From assembly GCF_003344865.1 (NCBI RefSeq), contig NZ_CP031165.1:2981910-3045909 (forward strand): 64,000 nt of DNA, in the 5' to 3' direction. The notes under the pieces were generated by a model, which was not told the origin of the DNA, searched no databases, and saw only the letters and a program-made list of their open reading frames with translations. The stretch comes from Euzebya pacifica. Its GTDB lineage: Bacteria; Actinomycetota; Nitriliruptoria; Euzebyales; Euzebyaceae. Both the position numbers and the translations under genes were made by a program. Below are positions 1-8,732 of this stretch, one piece after another. The stretch's first letter is position 1, and each line of letters starts with the position of its first letter.

Positions 1-265
1 CCGCGATGACGCTGCCGTCGGCGGCGTACACCGTCGAGGTCTGGTCCAGGCCCGCGAGCTCGACTTCCTGGGGGACCTGCACGCCGAAGCCGACGCTGTT
101 GGCCAGGCCCTCACCGGCGGGGGCGAGCAGCATCGACGCCACCCATCCGAGGATCAGGAAACCCACGAGCAGGCCGGCGAACAGGCCGCCGGTGCGCAGG
201 AGGATGAGGACGCCGCCCTTGGTGAGCTGCAGGGCGCGGTCGGATGAGGGAGAAGTTTCGGACAT
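1..265 (-). CDS. Penicillin-binding protein, class A type (N-terminal fragment)
   Basis: Only the first 88 codons are in the window; the rest lies beyond base 1. The start is the ATG at 265-263. A short polar N-terminus is followed by one hydrophobic helix of about 25 residues (roughly residues 19-50, GGLFAGLLVGFLILGWVASM) and then an extracytoplasmic segment ending STVYAADGSVIA. That last motif resembles the 'S.vyDrdG.li' stretch that opens the glycosyltransferase module of bifunctional PBPs, which polymerise and cross-link peptidoglycan outside the membrane. No catalytic residues are visible, so the assignment rests on the membrane anchor and this short motif. It is divergent from pafB, where mycobacteria would have pafA. 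Confidence 0.55.
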   Translation of the reverse strand, partial: MSETSPSSDRALQLTKGGVLILLRTGGLFAGLLVGFLILGWVASMLLAPAGEGLANSVGFGVQVPQEVELAGLDQTSTVYAADGSVIA

Positions 266-444
266 GCCGATGGCCTGTGGACGACGATGGACTCGGGCAC
301 AGTCTCGCACGGTCCTGTGGTGATCTCCGCAGCCGTCACCGTCCGTTCGCATGGTTTGGCCGACGGTCCGGCTGGGCACTCGCTGCACAGCCGGGGGAAG
401 GGCACACCGCGTTCCCGCCCGACGGCCGCTAGCCTGACCGCCCG

Positions 445-1395
445 GTGGTGGATCGACTCGAACGGCTGATCAACCTCGTCATCGCGCTGCGCGAGACGAG
501 GCGTCCGTTGACGGTCGACGCCATCAACGAACGGGTCGCCGGCTACGAGGGAAACCGGACCGACGCGTGGCGACGGATGTTCGAGCGCGACAAGGCCGAC
601 CTCCGCGACCTGGGCGTGCCGCTGCGGACCGAACGGGTCGACCGGTTCGACGAGACGCTCGGGTACCGGATCGACCCGGCCGACTACGACCTCCCCGACA
701 TCACCTTCGACCCCGCCGAGCTGACCGCGCTGGCGCTGGCCGTGCAGCTGACCGGACTGGGGGACGAGGCCGCACCCGGCCTGGACAAGCTTGCGGTCGG
801 CGCCGACCTGCCGGGCACGCCGCGGGGGATCGGTCGCCTGCCGCTGGAGCTCGGGCTGGACGCACCGAACCGCGGCACCCTGACCGACGCCCTCCTCGAC
901 CGGCGCCGCGTCCGGTTCGCCTACCGCCGCCCGGCTGACATGGGCGAGGACTCCACCACGCGCAGGGTCGAGCCCCATGCGCTGCTGCACCACCGCGGTC
1001 GCTGGTACCTGCGGGGCCACGACCTGGACCGGCAGGCCCTGCGGACCTTCCGGCTGGACCGCATCGAGGGAACCGTGCGGCTGACCGGTGAGGCGGGCGC
1101 GTTCGTCATCCCCGACGAGGTCCCCGACCCGAGGGAGGTCGTGCCCGGTGCCGACCTCGACCCGGTGGACGCCGTCGTGCTGGCCGATGCCGAGATCGCC
1201 TGGACGGTCGCCCGGCGTGCCCGTGGCGCCGGCGAGCCTGCCCCGCGGACCGGCTGGCGCCGGTTCACCATCCGCGTGACCGACCCCGACAGCTTCGTGT
1301 CGTGGGTCCTCGACCAGGGCCCCGCCATCGAGGTCGTCTCGCCGCCCGACCTCCGTGCGCGTGTCGTCGATCACCTGCAGGGGCTGCGCGGATGA
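445..1395 (+). CDS. pafB: PafB-like WYL-domain transcriptional regulator
   Basis: A 316-residue protein with an N-terminal winged-helix region (about residues 1-90, beginning VDRLERLINLVIALRETRRP) and a WYL domain. The WYL signature is at GRWYLRGHDLDRQALRTFRLDR (around residues 190-210), and a WCX-type C-terminus follows. In mycobacteria PafB and PafC together form a DNA-damage-responsive activator. The start is GTG at 445 (a second GTG follows directly). The stop overlaps the pafC start in an ATGA junction, so the two are translationally coupled. Their order with tatA, tatC and helY downstream matches the conserved actinobacterial arrangement, but pafA is not adjacent. Confidence 0.88.
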   Translation: MVDRLERLINLVIALRETRRPLTVDAINERVAGYEGNRTDAWRRMFERDKADLRDLGVPLRTERVDRFDETLGYRIDPADYDLPDITFDPAELTALALAVQLTGLGDEAAPGLDKLAVGADLPGTPRGIGRLPLELGLDAPNRGTLTDALLDRRRVRFAYRRPADMGEDSTTRRVEPHALLHHRGRWYLRGHDLDRQALRTFRLDRIEGTVRLTGEAGAFVIPDEVPDPREVVPGADLDPVDAVVLADAEIAWTVARRARGAGEPAPRTGWRRFTIRVTDPDSFVSWVLDQGPAIEVVSPPDLRARVVDHLQGLRG

Positions 1396-2336
1396 ATCCC
1401 ACGCTTGCCCGCCTCCAGCGCTTGCTGGTCATGGTGCCCTGGCTGCTGGACCACCCCGGGGTCCACGTCGAGGAGGTCGCCGAGCGGTTCGACGTGGCGC
1501 CCGGTGACGTGCTCGACGACCTCGACGTGCTCGGCTACTGCGGGCTGCCGGGCTACGGGGGCGGTGACCTCATCGAGGTGTCGATCAGCGGGGACCGCGT
1601 GGCCGTGCGGATGGCCGAGTTCTTCGCCCGGCCGCTGGCCCTGTCGGTCCGGGAGGGCCTTGCCCTCCTCATGGCCGCGCGCGCTACACGCGACAGCGGG
1701 ATCCTGGCCGAGGGACACGGTCCGCTGGAGTCGGCGATCGACAAGCTGACCGACCACCTCGGCGGACCGGCCGGCCTGCCCGTTGTGCTCGACATCGACG
1801 CAGGCGGGTCGGACCTGCTGCGTCGGCTCATGCCTGCGGTCGCCGACCAGCGGGTGGTCAGGATCACCTACCGGTCGGCGTCCAAGGAGGAGACGACGGT
1901 CCGCGAGGTCGAACCGTGGGCGCTGCGCAGCACCGGCGGCGCCTGGTACCTGCAGGGGTACTGCCGGATGGCCGAGGACGCCCGGGCGTTCCGGCTCGAC
2001 CGGATCCGCGACCTCGTGGTCAGCGACGAACGCGCCCCCGATCCGCCGGACGAGCCCCCGCGGCCGCCGGTCTACGAACCGACCGACGCCGACCCCGTCG
2101 TGGTCATCGACGTCGGCCCCGAGTCGGCGTGGATCACCGACCACGTCGTGCTGTCGGATCGCGAACAGCTGGCCGACGGCCGACTGCGGCTGACCTTCCG
2201 CGCCGCGACCCTTGAATGGGCGGCAAGCCTGCTGGTCCGCCTCGGCGCGAACGCGACGGTGGTCACCCCGGATGCACTGCGGGACGTCGTCAGGGCCCGC
2301 GTCGAGGACGTACTAGTCAACTACGGCCAGGGTTGA
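1392..2336 (+). CDS. pafC: PafC-like WYL-domain transcriptional regulator
   Basis: A 314-residue partner of PafB. The ATG at 1392 overlaps the pafB stop by 4 bases and is preferred over an upstream in-frame start inside pafB. The N-terminus (MNPTLARLQRLLVMVPWLL) leads into a winged-helix domain with VEEVAERFDVAPGDVLDDLDVLG. The WYL motif reads GAWYLQGYCRMAEDARAFRLDRI around residues 180-200. The C-terminal WCX region ends at residue 314. In this family the two paralogues act as a heterodimer or fusion controlling LexA-independent DNA repair genes. Whether the regulon is the same here cannot be seen from the sequence. Confidence 0.87.
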   Translation: MNPTLARLQRLLVMVPWLLDHPGVHVEEVAERFDVAPGDVLDDLDVLGYCGLPGYGGGDLIEVSISGDRVAVRMAEFFARPLALSVREGLALLMAARATRDSGILAEGHGPLESAIDKLTDHLGGPAGLPVVLDIDAGGSDLLRRLMPAVADQRVVRITYRSASKEETTVREVEPWALRSTGGAWYLQGYCRMAEDARAFRLDRIRDLVVSDERAPDPPDEPPRPPVYEPTDADPVVVIDVGPESAWITDHVVLSDREQLADGRLRLTFRAATLEWAASLLVRLGANATVVTPDALRDVVRARVEDVLVNYGQG

Positions 2337-2479
2337 CCCCTCCAATGTGATGGTTTGGGCCTTCGGACGGCGTCGGACGCTCAAGGTTCGGTGATGCTCC
2401 GCCGATGCAGGGAGTGTGCGAGAAGCCACCGACGGGCCTCGGACGGATGGAACCCCTGACTCGAAGGACTCGAGACCTC

Positions 2480-2818
2480 ATGACGACGATCAAGGCCACG
2501 TGCCCCACCTGCGGTGAAGTTGCGCTTACCCCCGACGACATCGAGCTGCGCGTTGACCAGGACCGTACCGAAGGCTCCTTCTACGGATTCGAGTGCCCTC
2601 GCTGCACCGCCCAGGTCCGCAAGCCGGCCGACGAGCGTGTCGTCCGCCTGCTGGTCAGCGGCGGCGTCCCCGCCCTGCCGGTCGAGGACGAACCCGTTCG
2701 CGTGAAGCTCAGCGAACGCTTCGACCACCCCCGCATCACCCACGACGACCTGCTGGACTTCCACCAGGTGCTGCAGGACGAGTCCTGGTTCGAGCGACTG
2801 CTCATCGACGCAGCCTGA
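2480..2818 (+). CDS. Small zinc-ribbon protein of unknown function
   Basis: A 112-residue protein starting at the ATG at 2480; the upstream in-frame start at 2405 gives an unconvincing N-terminus. Two CxxC pairs, CPTCG near residue 8 and CPRC near residue 37, form a likely zinc ribbon. They are followed by an acidic helical tail (LDFHQVLQDESWFERLL). I do not recognise a named family. It sits between pafC and tatA, where mycobacteria have nothing, and is followed by a hairpin terminator at 2836-2866. It may therefore be the last gene of the pafBC transcript. A zinc ribbon this small could bind nucleic acid or a protein partner. Confidence 0.7.
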   Translation: MTTIKATCPTCGEVALTPDDIELRVDQDRTEGSFYGFECPRCTAQVRKPADERVVRLLVSGGVPALPVEDEPVRVKLSERFDHPRITHDDLLDFHQVLQDESWFERLLIDAA

Positions 2819-2835
2819 CACGCAACGGTTCCCAC

Positions 2836-2866
2836 ACGACGCCCCGGCACTCGCCGCGGGCGTCGT
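2836..2866 (+). terminator. Hairpin terminator after the zinc-ribbon gene
   Basis: A perfect 9-bp stem (acgacgccc at 2836-2844 with gggcgtcgt at 2858-2866) and a 13-nt loop lie 18 bases after the stop codon. There is no strong U tract, as is common in high-GC actinobacteria. Confidence 0.55.
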
Positions 2867-2913
2867 TGGCTGTTCGGGCAGCAGGAACCGATGGGGTGTC
2901 CAGCGAACTCTGG

Positions 2914-2937
2914 GTGAACGTGACGGTTCACGTCACG
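2914..2937. promoter_or_regulatory. Overlapping inverted repeats upstream of tatA
   Basis: Two nested inverted repeats overlap: gtgaac/gttcac (2914-2919 and 2926-2931) and cgtgacg/cgtcacg (2919-2925 and 2931-2937). A TACACT hexamer at 2967-2972 could be the -10 box of a tatA promoter. An operator is possible, but no regulator can be named. Confidence 0.35.
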
Positions 2938-3032
2938 CGTACGGCGACGGGTCGTTGTGACCGTCGTACACTCGACTGACGTTGTGGTCACCCTGTGACG
3001 CCCAAGGCAACGCCCACCCTCAAGGACCTCCC

Positions 3033-3236
3033 ATGAATCTCGGCCCCACTGAAATCATCGTCCTCGCCGTCCTGGTCATCGTGCTCTTCGGCGCCAAGAA
3101 GCTCCCGGAGCTCGGCAGCTCGGTCGGCAAGACCATCACGAACTTCCGCAAGGGCATGTCCGAGGCCGAGATCGAGGCCCAGGAAGAAGCCAGGGCCGAG
3201 TCCCGCAGCGAGTCCGTCGACTCCAACGACGCCTGA
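3033..3236 (+). CDS. tatA: Sec-independent translocase subunit TatA
   Basis: A 67-residue protein with the TatA layout. It has a short N-terminus (MNLGPTE), one membrane helix (IIVLAVLVIVLFGA), the hinge motif KKLPELGSSVGK with the expected FG..KLPELG pattern, an amphipathic helix (FRKGMSEAEIE) and an acidic, Ser-rich tail. TatA oligomerises to pass folded, cofactor-loaded proteins with twin-arginine signals across the membrane. The ATG at 3033 has an aagga ribosome-binding site 7 bases upstream. No tatB is present in the window, and tatC follows after 46 bases, as in the mycobacterial tatA-tatC pair. Confidence 0.95.
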   Translation: MNLGPTEIIVLAVLVIVLFGAKKLPELGSSVGKTITNFRKGMSEAEIEAQEEARAESRSESVDSNDA

Positions 3237-3282
3237 TCACGGGAGCGCCGGCTGACGCCAGCCGCCCCCGGTTCGACTGCTC

Positions 3283-4113
3283 GTGACCGCGACTGCTGAC
3301 CCGCCCATGCCCTCCGCCGAGGACTACGAGGGCGAGGAGATGACCCTCTGGGAGCACCTGGAGGAGCTGCGGTCGCGCCTGTTCAAGGCCGCCCTGGCCC
3401 TGATGCTGACGTTCATCGTCGGGTTCCTCCTCAACGAGTTCGTCTTCGACATCCTCATCAAGCCGTACTGCTCGTTGGACCCGAGCCTGCGGGTGTCCAG
3501 CGCGATCTTCGACGACGAGTCCTGCCGGCTGGTCTTCTCCGACGTCCTCGGGGCGTTCAAGGTTCGCCTGAAGGCCGCATCGGTGATCGCCATCACCTTC
3601 GGTGGCCCGGTCGTCTTCTACCAGCTGTGGGCGTTCATCGTCCCCGGGCTGAAGGCGCAGGAGAAGAAGTACGCCGCCCCGTTCTTCTTCCTCAGCCAGT
3701 TCCTGTTCCTGCTCGGCGCGGCGTTCAGCTACTTCGTGATCCCCAAGGGGCTGGAGTTCCTCCTCAGCTTCGGGGGGTCGAACCTGATCAGCCTCATGGA
3801 CGCCGACCGCTACATCAGCTTCCTGATCCGCACGATGATCGGGTTCGGCGTCTCCTTCGAGTACCCGCTGCTGGTCGCCATCCTCGTGCTGATGGGGGTC
3901 GTCAGCCACGCCTGGCTCAAGGAGTACCGCCGGCACGCCTTCTTCGGCGCCTTCGTGGCCGCCGCCGTCATCACCCCCTCGCAGGACCCGGCTACGATGA
4001 TCGTCATGGCCCTGCCGCTGGCGCTCTTCTACGAGATCTGCATCGTCTTCGCCAAGTTCGTCGAGCGTGGACGTGGCGCCGATGTCGACCCGGAGGTCGA
4101 CGCCGCGACGTGA
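3283..4113 (+). CDS. tatC: Sec-independent translocase subunit TatC
   Basis: A 276-residue polytopic membrane protein. It carries the TatC N-terminal signature MTLWEHLEELRSRLFKAA, in which the glutamates bind twin-arginine signals, and six hydrophobic segments, including AALALMLTFIVGFLLN, FFFLSQFLFLLGAAFSYFVI and YPLLVAILVLMGVV. The motif PSQDPATMIVMALPLALFYE near the C-terminus is typical. TatC recognises the signal peptide and recruits TatA. The start is GTG at 3283; an ATG at 3307 is an alternative. Its stop overlaps the helY start (GTGA), which indicates translational coupling. Confidence 0.95.
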   Translation: MTATADPPMPSAEDYEGEEMTLWEHLEELRSRLFKAALALMLTFIVGFLLNEFVFDILIKPYCSLDPSLRVSSAIFDDESCRLVFSDVLGAFKVRLKAASVIAITFGGPVVFYQLWAFIVPGLKAQEKKYAAPFFFLSQFLFLLGAAFSYFVIPKGLEFLLSFGGSNLISLMDADRYISFLIRTMIGFGVSFEYPLLVAILVLMGVVSHAWLKEYRRHAFFGAFVAAAVITPSQDPATMIVMALPLALFYEICIVFAKFVERGRGADVDPEVDAAT

Positions 4114-6857
4114 GCGACGCCGCCGCCGACACCCCCGAAGACCAGCCGCTGCTGACCAACGAACCCCTCGAACGGTTCGCGGCCGGGCTGGACTTCCCCC
4201 TCGACCACTTCCAGCGGAAGGGCATCATCGCCCTGTCCGAGGGCCGGTCGGTCCTGGTCGCTGCGCCCACCGGTGCAGGCAAGACCCTCGTCGGTGAGTT
4301 CGCGCTGTGGCACGCCCTGAAGCGCGGCCGCAAGGCCTTCTACACCACGCCGATCAAGGCCCTGTCCAACCAGAAGTTCCACGACCTCCGCGCCCTGCAC
4401 GGTGAGGAGAACGTCGGGCTGCTGACCGGGGACAACGTCATCAACGGCGAGGCGCCGCTCGTCGTGATGACCACCGAGGTGCTGCGCAACATGCTCTACG
4501 AGCAGTCCAGCACCCTCCACGGCCTCGACGCCGTGGTGCTGGACGAGGTGCACTACCTTGCCGACCGCGACCGCGGTGCGGTGTGGGAGGAGGTCATCAT
4601 CCAGCTGCCGCTGCAGGTGACCATCGCCGCCCTGTCCGCCACCGTCAGCAACGCCGAGGAGTTCGGCGCCTGGCTGGCCGATGTCCGCCATGGCTGTGAC
4701 GTGATCGTCTCCGAGCTGCGGCCCGTTCCGCTGGAGCACCACTACGCCGTCAACGACAAGCTCTACCCGGTGTTCCGGTCCGGGGCCCGCGGCGCCGGTG
4801 GCAAGAAGGCATCCGACGCCGACAAGGAAAAGGCCGTCCAGGCCCGTGGCGGGCGGCCCAACCCCGAGGTGCTGATGCTCGAGCGGAAGGCCGGGCAGCG
4901 CAACCGGGTCACGCGCAAGGGCAACCGTGTCGGGGGCGGCATCCGCCTGCGTTATCCCTCCCGCGCCGACATCACCCGCATGCTCGCGCAGCGCAAGTGG
5001 CTGCCGGCGATCACCTTCATCTTCAGCCGTGCCGCCTGCGACGACGCCGTGGAACAGGTGGTGTCCTCCGGGGTGCAGCTGACCACCGTGGAGGAGCGGG
5101 AACGCATCCGCGAGATCGTCCGCCGCCGGACCGACATCCTGCCCACCGCCGACCTGACGATGCTCGGCTACGGCGCGTGGCTGCACAGCCTCGAGCGGGG
5201 CGTGGCTGCCCACCACGCCGGCATGGTCCCGGTCTTCAAGGAGACGGTGGAGGAGCTGTTCTCCGCCGGCTTGGTCAAGATGGTCTTCGCCACCGAGACG
5301 CTGGCGCTCGGCATCAACATGCCGGCCCGCACCGTGGTGATCGAACGGCTCGAGAAGTGGAACGGCAAGCGGCACGAGCTGCTGACCCCCGGCCAGTTCA
5401 CCCAGCTGACGGGCCGGGCCGGTCGCCGGGGCAAGGACACCGTCGGCCACGCCGTCGTGTCGTACCAGCGCGACGTGGAGTTCGAGGTGGTCGCTGGCCT
5501 GGTGGGCCGTCGTACCGAGCGGCTGGTCAGCCGTTTCGCCCCCTCCTACAACATGGCCGTCAACCTGCTCCGCCGTCAGGGCGTCGAGGACGCCATCGAG
5601 CTGCTCGGACAGTCCTTCGCGCAGTACCAGGCCGACGGGCAGTCCACCGGCCGAGCCGACGAGATCGCGAAGAACCAGCGGGCGCTGGAGGGCTACGCCG
5701 CGCACCTGCACTCCGACCACGGTGACTTCGAGGAGTACTGGTCGATCCGCCGCGAGCTCTCGCGGATCGAGGCCGACGGGGCGAAGACCCGCCGTGCTCG
5801 CCGGACAGCAGCCGTCGAGGAGGCCATCGAGACCCTCAGGCCCGGCGACGTCATCCAGGTGCCCGGGGGACGTCGGGGCCAGACCATGCTGGCCGCCGTC
5901 GTCACCACCACCAGCGCCAAGTCCGGCACGCCGCTTGCCACGGTCGTCACCGAGGATCGTCGCCAGACCCGCGTCGGTCCCCGCGAGTTCGACCGCCCCC
6001 CGGAACCAGTCGGCTTCGTGCGGCTGCCGAACAAGGGCGGTCCCCGCCAACCGGCCTACCGCAAGGCCGTCCAGCGCCTGCTGTTCGACGTCGACCCCAA
6101 GGGCTCGGGGCGCCTCGAGGACATCCCGGTCGACCAGCACCTGACCGAACAGGTCAGCGACCTCCGAGCACGCCTGCGGGAGCACCCGGTCCACGACGAC
6201 CCGAACCTGCACGAGATCGAGGTGTGGGCTCGCCGCTACGACGAGCTGAAGGGCAAGAGCGACCGGCTCGAGCGGACGATGCGCCATCGCACCCAGTCGC
6301 TGGTCACCGCCTTCACGTCCATCATCGACCTGCTGACCGGCCTCGGGTACCTCGACGAGACCCCTGCGCCGACCGAGGAGGGCATGCGCCTGGCGGGCCT
6401 GTACGCCGAGACCGACCTGGTGCTGGCCGAGTGCCTGCGCTGGGGTGTCTTCGACGGCCTCAACGCTGCGGAGCTTGCGGCGATGGCCAGCGTCTTCACC
6501 TTCGAGGCCCGTCGCGACGACGGCCCGCCGGTACACATCCCGACCACCCGACTGCACGACGCCGTCGACGCGGCCGAACGACACCTCCAGCGGATCGTCG
6601 ACCTCGAGACGATGGCCGCGCTGCCCGCCACGCGAGACCTCGACGCCACCTTCATGGAGGTGGTGTACCGCTGGGCACGCGGTGCCGACCTGGACCGCGC
6701 CCTCGGGACCACCGACATGACGCCCGGCGACTTCGTCCGTGCCACGAAGATGGTCGCGGACCTGGTCCGCCAGATCAGGGATTCCAGCGACGGGCCGCTG
6801 CGCGCGACGGCCCGAGAGGCCAACGACCTACTGGTCCGCGGCGTCGTCGCCTACTGA
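4110..6857 (+). CDS. helY: HelY-like Ski2/MTR4-family DEAD/DEAH-box RNA helicase
   Basis: A 915-residue helicase. Motif I is APTGAGKT (about residue 50), motif II DEVH in VVLDEVHYLADRDRG, motif III SAT, and motif VI QLTGRAGRRGKD. The downstream region has the rRNA-processing arch and DSHCT-like C-terminal domain seen in Mtr4/Ski2 relatives (RRYDELKGKSDRLERTM through ADLVRQIRDSSDG). These enzymes unwind structured RNA with ATP. The chosen start is GTG at 4110, overlapping the tatC stop; longer in-frame extensions run inside tatC and look non-coding. tatA-tatC-helY is a conserved actinobacterial string, but a functional link between export and this helicase is not established. Confidence 0.92.
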   Translation: MSDAAADTPEDQPLLTNEPLERFAAGLDFPLDHFQRKGIIALSEGRSVLVAAPTGAGKTLVGEFALWHALKRGRKAFYTTPIKALSNQKFHDLRALHGEENVGLLTGDNVINGEAPLVVMTTEVLRNMLYEQSSTLHGLDAVVLDEVHYLADRDRGAVWEEVIIQLPLQVTIAALSATVSNAEEFGAWLADVRHGCDVIVSELRPVPLEHHYAVNDKLYPVFRSGARGAGGKKASDADKEKAVQARGGRPNPEVLMLERKAGQRNRVTRKGNRVGGGIRLRYPSRADITRMLAQRKWLPAITFIFSRAACDDAVEQVVSSGVQLTTVEERERIREIVRRRTDILPTADLTMLGYGAWLHSLERGVAAHHAGMVPVFKETVEELFSAGLVKMVFATETLALGINMPARTVVIERLEKWNGKRHELLTPGQFTQLTGRAGRRGKDTVGHAVVSYQRDVEFEVVAGLVGRRTERLVSRFAPSYNMAVNLLRRQGVEDAIELLGQSFAQYQADGQSTGRADEIAKNQRALEGYAAHLHSDHGDFEEYWSIRRELSRIEADGAKTRRARRTAAVEEAIETLRPGDVIQVPGGRRGQTMLAAVVTTTSAKSGTPLATVVTEDRRQTRVGPREFDRPPEPVGFVRLPNKGGPRQPAYRKAVQRLLFDVDPKGSGRLEDIPVDQHLTEQVSDLRARLREHPVHDDPNLHEIEVWARRYDELKGKSDRLERTMRHRTQSLVTAFTSIIDLLTGLGYLDETPAPTEEGMRLAGLYAETDLVLAECLRWGVFDGLNAAELAAMASVFTFEARRDDGPPVHIPTTRLHDAVDAAERHLQRIVDLETMAALPATRDLDATFMEVVYRWARGADLDRALGTTDMTPGDFVRATKMVADLVRQIRDSSDGPLRATAREANDLLVRGVVAY

Positions 6858-6881
6858 CCCCCGTTTCGACGCCACCGGGTC

Positions 6882-6903
6882 GTTAACCCTCCGTTCACGC
6901 GGC
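6882..6903 (+). promoter_or_regulatory. Probable PHO box (PhoP operator) for the Na/Pi transporter
   Basis: Two contiguous 11-nt direct repeats, GTTAACCCTCC (6882-6892) and GTTCACGCGGC (6893-6903), closely match the Streptomyces PhoP repeat unit (GTTCACCCGGC as I recall it). A TAAGGT hexamer at 6907-6912 fits a -10 box placed just downstream. It predicts phosphate-starvation control of the two genes that follow. Confidence 0.65.
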
Positions 6904-6921
6904 GGGTAAGGTCTTGCGGAC

Positions 6922-8043
6922 ATGAGCCGCACGACGTCACTCCCGGCCCCGCTGCGCCTGTCCGTGGTGGTGGGCCTGCTCTACGGATTCCTGGTCGGCG
7001 TCAGCCTGCTCGAGGGCGGGATCAAGGCCCTCGGCCCCGACCTGCAGGAAGAGCTGTTCGCCAGCGTCGACAACCCGTTGGCCGGCCTGCTCGTCGGTGT
7101 GCTCGCGACCGTGCTTGCGCAGTCCTCGTCGGTGACGACGTCCACGATCGTCGGACTGGTCGGCAGCGGGCTGCTGGGCGTGGGCGACGCCGTGCCGATG
7201 ATCATGGGGGCCAACATCGGGACGACGGTCACCAACACGTTGGCGTCCCTCGGCCACCTGCGGCGACCCCACGAGTTCAAGCCCGCGTTCGCGGCCGCCA
7301 CGGTCCACGACTTCTTCAACGTGCTGGCCGTGGCGCTGCTGCTGCCGCTCGAGCTGGCCACCGGGATCCTCCGTCGGGGCGCCGAAGCGCTCGGCGAGGT
7401 GTTCGTCGGGTCGGCGGGGGTCACCTTCGACAGCCCCGTGAAGTCGGCGGTCAAGGCACCCGCGGGGTGGGTCGAGGACGGGGTGGGCGCCCTCGGCGCG
7501 TCCGGGACGGTCCTCGGCCTGATCCTCCTCGCGGTCGGCCTGGGCGCCATCTTCGTCTGCCTGGCGTTGATCACCAAGAACATGAAGACCCTGGTGGCCG
7601 ACCGGGTCGAGCGGTCCATCAACGACGTGCTCGGCCGGGGCGCTGGCCTGGCCGCCATGGGCATCGGCGTCATCATCACGATCGCGGTGCAGTCATCCTC
7701 GATCACCACGTCGATCCTCATCCCGCTCGCGGCATCGGGGGTGCTGTCGCTGGCCAGCACCTATCCGGTAACGCTCGGCGCCAACGTGGGCACCACGGTC
7801 ACGGCGCTGCTGGCGTCCCTGGCCACGGACCGACCGGAAGCGCTGACCGTGGCGTTGGTCCACACGCTGTTCAACCTGGCCGGCATCCTGCTGCTGTATC
7901 CGGTCCCCGCCCTCCGGCGGATTCCGCTCCGCCTGGCCGAGCGAATGGCGGAGACCGCAGCAACCAACCGACAAGCCGTGCTGTTCTACGTGGTCGGATT
8001 GTTCATCGTCGTGCCCGCCGTCGGCGTGGCGCTGTTGAGATAG
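6922..8043 (+). CDS. Na+/phosphate cotransporter (NptA/YjbB family)
   Basis: A 373-residue multi-spanning membrane protein made of two inverted Na/Pi-cotransporter repeats. Each repeat has a QSSS motif (VLAQSSSVTTSTIVGL near residue 70 and VQSSSITTSILIPL near residue 255) and a GANIGTTVT or GANVGTTVT motif, which together form the substrate and sodium sites. It probably moves inorganic phosphate across the cytoplasmic membrane with sodium. The PHO box upstream and the PhoU-like gene 9 bases downstream support a phosphate role. The ATG at 6922 lies about 10 bases after the proposed -10 box, so the transcript may be almost leaderless. Confidence 0.9.
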   Translation: MSRTTSLPAPLRLSVVVGLLYGFLVGVSLLEGGIKALGPDLQEELFASVDNPLAGLLVGVLATVLAQSSSVTTSTIVGLVGSGLLGVGDAVPMIMGANIGTTVTNTLASLGHLRRPHEFKPAFAAATVHDFFNVLAVALLLPLELATGILRRGAEALGEVFVGSAGVTFDSPVKSAVKAPAGWVEDGVGALGASGTVLGLILLAVGLGAIFVCLALITKNMKTLVADRVERSINDVLGRGAGLAAMGIGVIITIAVQSSSITTSILIPLAASGVLSLASTYPVTLGANVGTTVTALLASLATDRPEALTVALVHTLFNLAGILLLYPVPALRRIPLRLAERMAETAATNRQAVLFYVVGLFIVVPAVGVALLR

Positions 8044-8052
8044 GGAGCGCAC

Positions 8053-8712
8053 ATGGTCTTCAAGTTCCTGAGAGGTGGCGACACCGGCATGGAGTCGGTG
8101 GAACGCATGGTGACGACGATGCTGGGCGACTGTCGCCACAGCTTCGACGTGGCCATGGCCGCGTTGACCGCGGGTGACGACGTGCACCAGCAGGGGGTCG
8201 ACGTCCGCGAGACCGACCGCCGGATCAACGCCATGGAGGAGCAGGTCCGACGGGCCCTCGTGGTGCACGTGGCCGTCCAGGGCGGCACGGACGTGGGGCT
8301 GGTGATGACCTACCTGCTGCTGGTCAAGAAGCTCGAGCGGGTCGGGGACCAGAACAAGAACATCTTCGACCTCGCCGAGGACGGGCTGCGGTTGGAGGAA
8401 CCCGACATCGCGCTGGACCTGCGCGCCGAGGTGTCGGGGATGTTCGCCGAAGCCGGCCGCATCCTGCTGGAGCAGGACGAGACCGCCCTCGATCCCTTCG
8501 CTGCCCGTGCTGCCGACATCCGGCACGAGCTCGACGACCTGATCCGGGCTGCCAGCCACTCCGACGACCCTGCGTCCGCGGTCGTGCCGCGGGTCCTCCT
8601 GTACCGCTACATCAGCCGGATCGTCGCCAACCTGTCCAGCGTCTCCCAGGTCGGCATCGAGGGCATCGAACGGATCGAGCACGAGCCCGACGGGTCGGAC
8701 ATGGACGACTGA
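8053..8712 (+). CDS. PhoU-domain protein
   Basis: A 219-residue all-helical protein with PhoU-like repeats. The motif LLVKKLERVGDQNKNIFDLAED (about residues 90-112) carries the E..GD pattern of PhoU metal-binding helices, and MTTMLGDCRHSFDVAMAAL occupies the first repeat. PhoU proteins restrain phosphate uptake and signalling. A PhoU-like protein following a Na/Pi cotransporter, rather than a Pst system, suggests it modulates that transporter. The ATG at 8053 has gggag 6 bases upstream, and the gene is almost certainly cotranscribed with the transporter. Its 3' end faces the convergent metF-like gene 20 bases away. Confidence 0.85.
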   Translation: MVFKFLRGGDTGMESVERMVTTMLGDCRHSFDVAMAALTAGDDVHQQGVDVRETDRRINAMEEQVRRALVVHVAVQGGTDVGLVMTYLLLVKKLERVGDQNKNIFDLAEDGLRLEEPDIALDLRAEVSGMFAEAGRILLEQDETALDPFAARAADIRHELDDLIRAASHSDDPASAVVPRVLLYRYISRIVANLSSVSQVGIEGIERIEHEPDGSDMDD

Positions 8713-8732
8713 CCCCGCCCGCGGGGGGGCCG

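Noticed and set aside
4029-6584. Open frame of 851 codons on the minus strand
   Set aside because: It is antisense to helY, and its product is rich in Gly/Val/His/Gln without domain motifs.
8713-8726. Terminator between phoU-like and metF-like genes
   Set aside because: Only a 5-6 bp GC stem with a very short loop. It is too weak to call with confidence.
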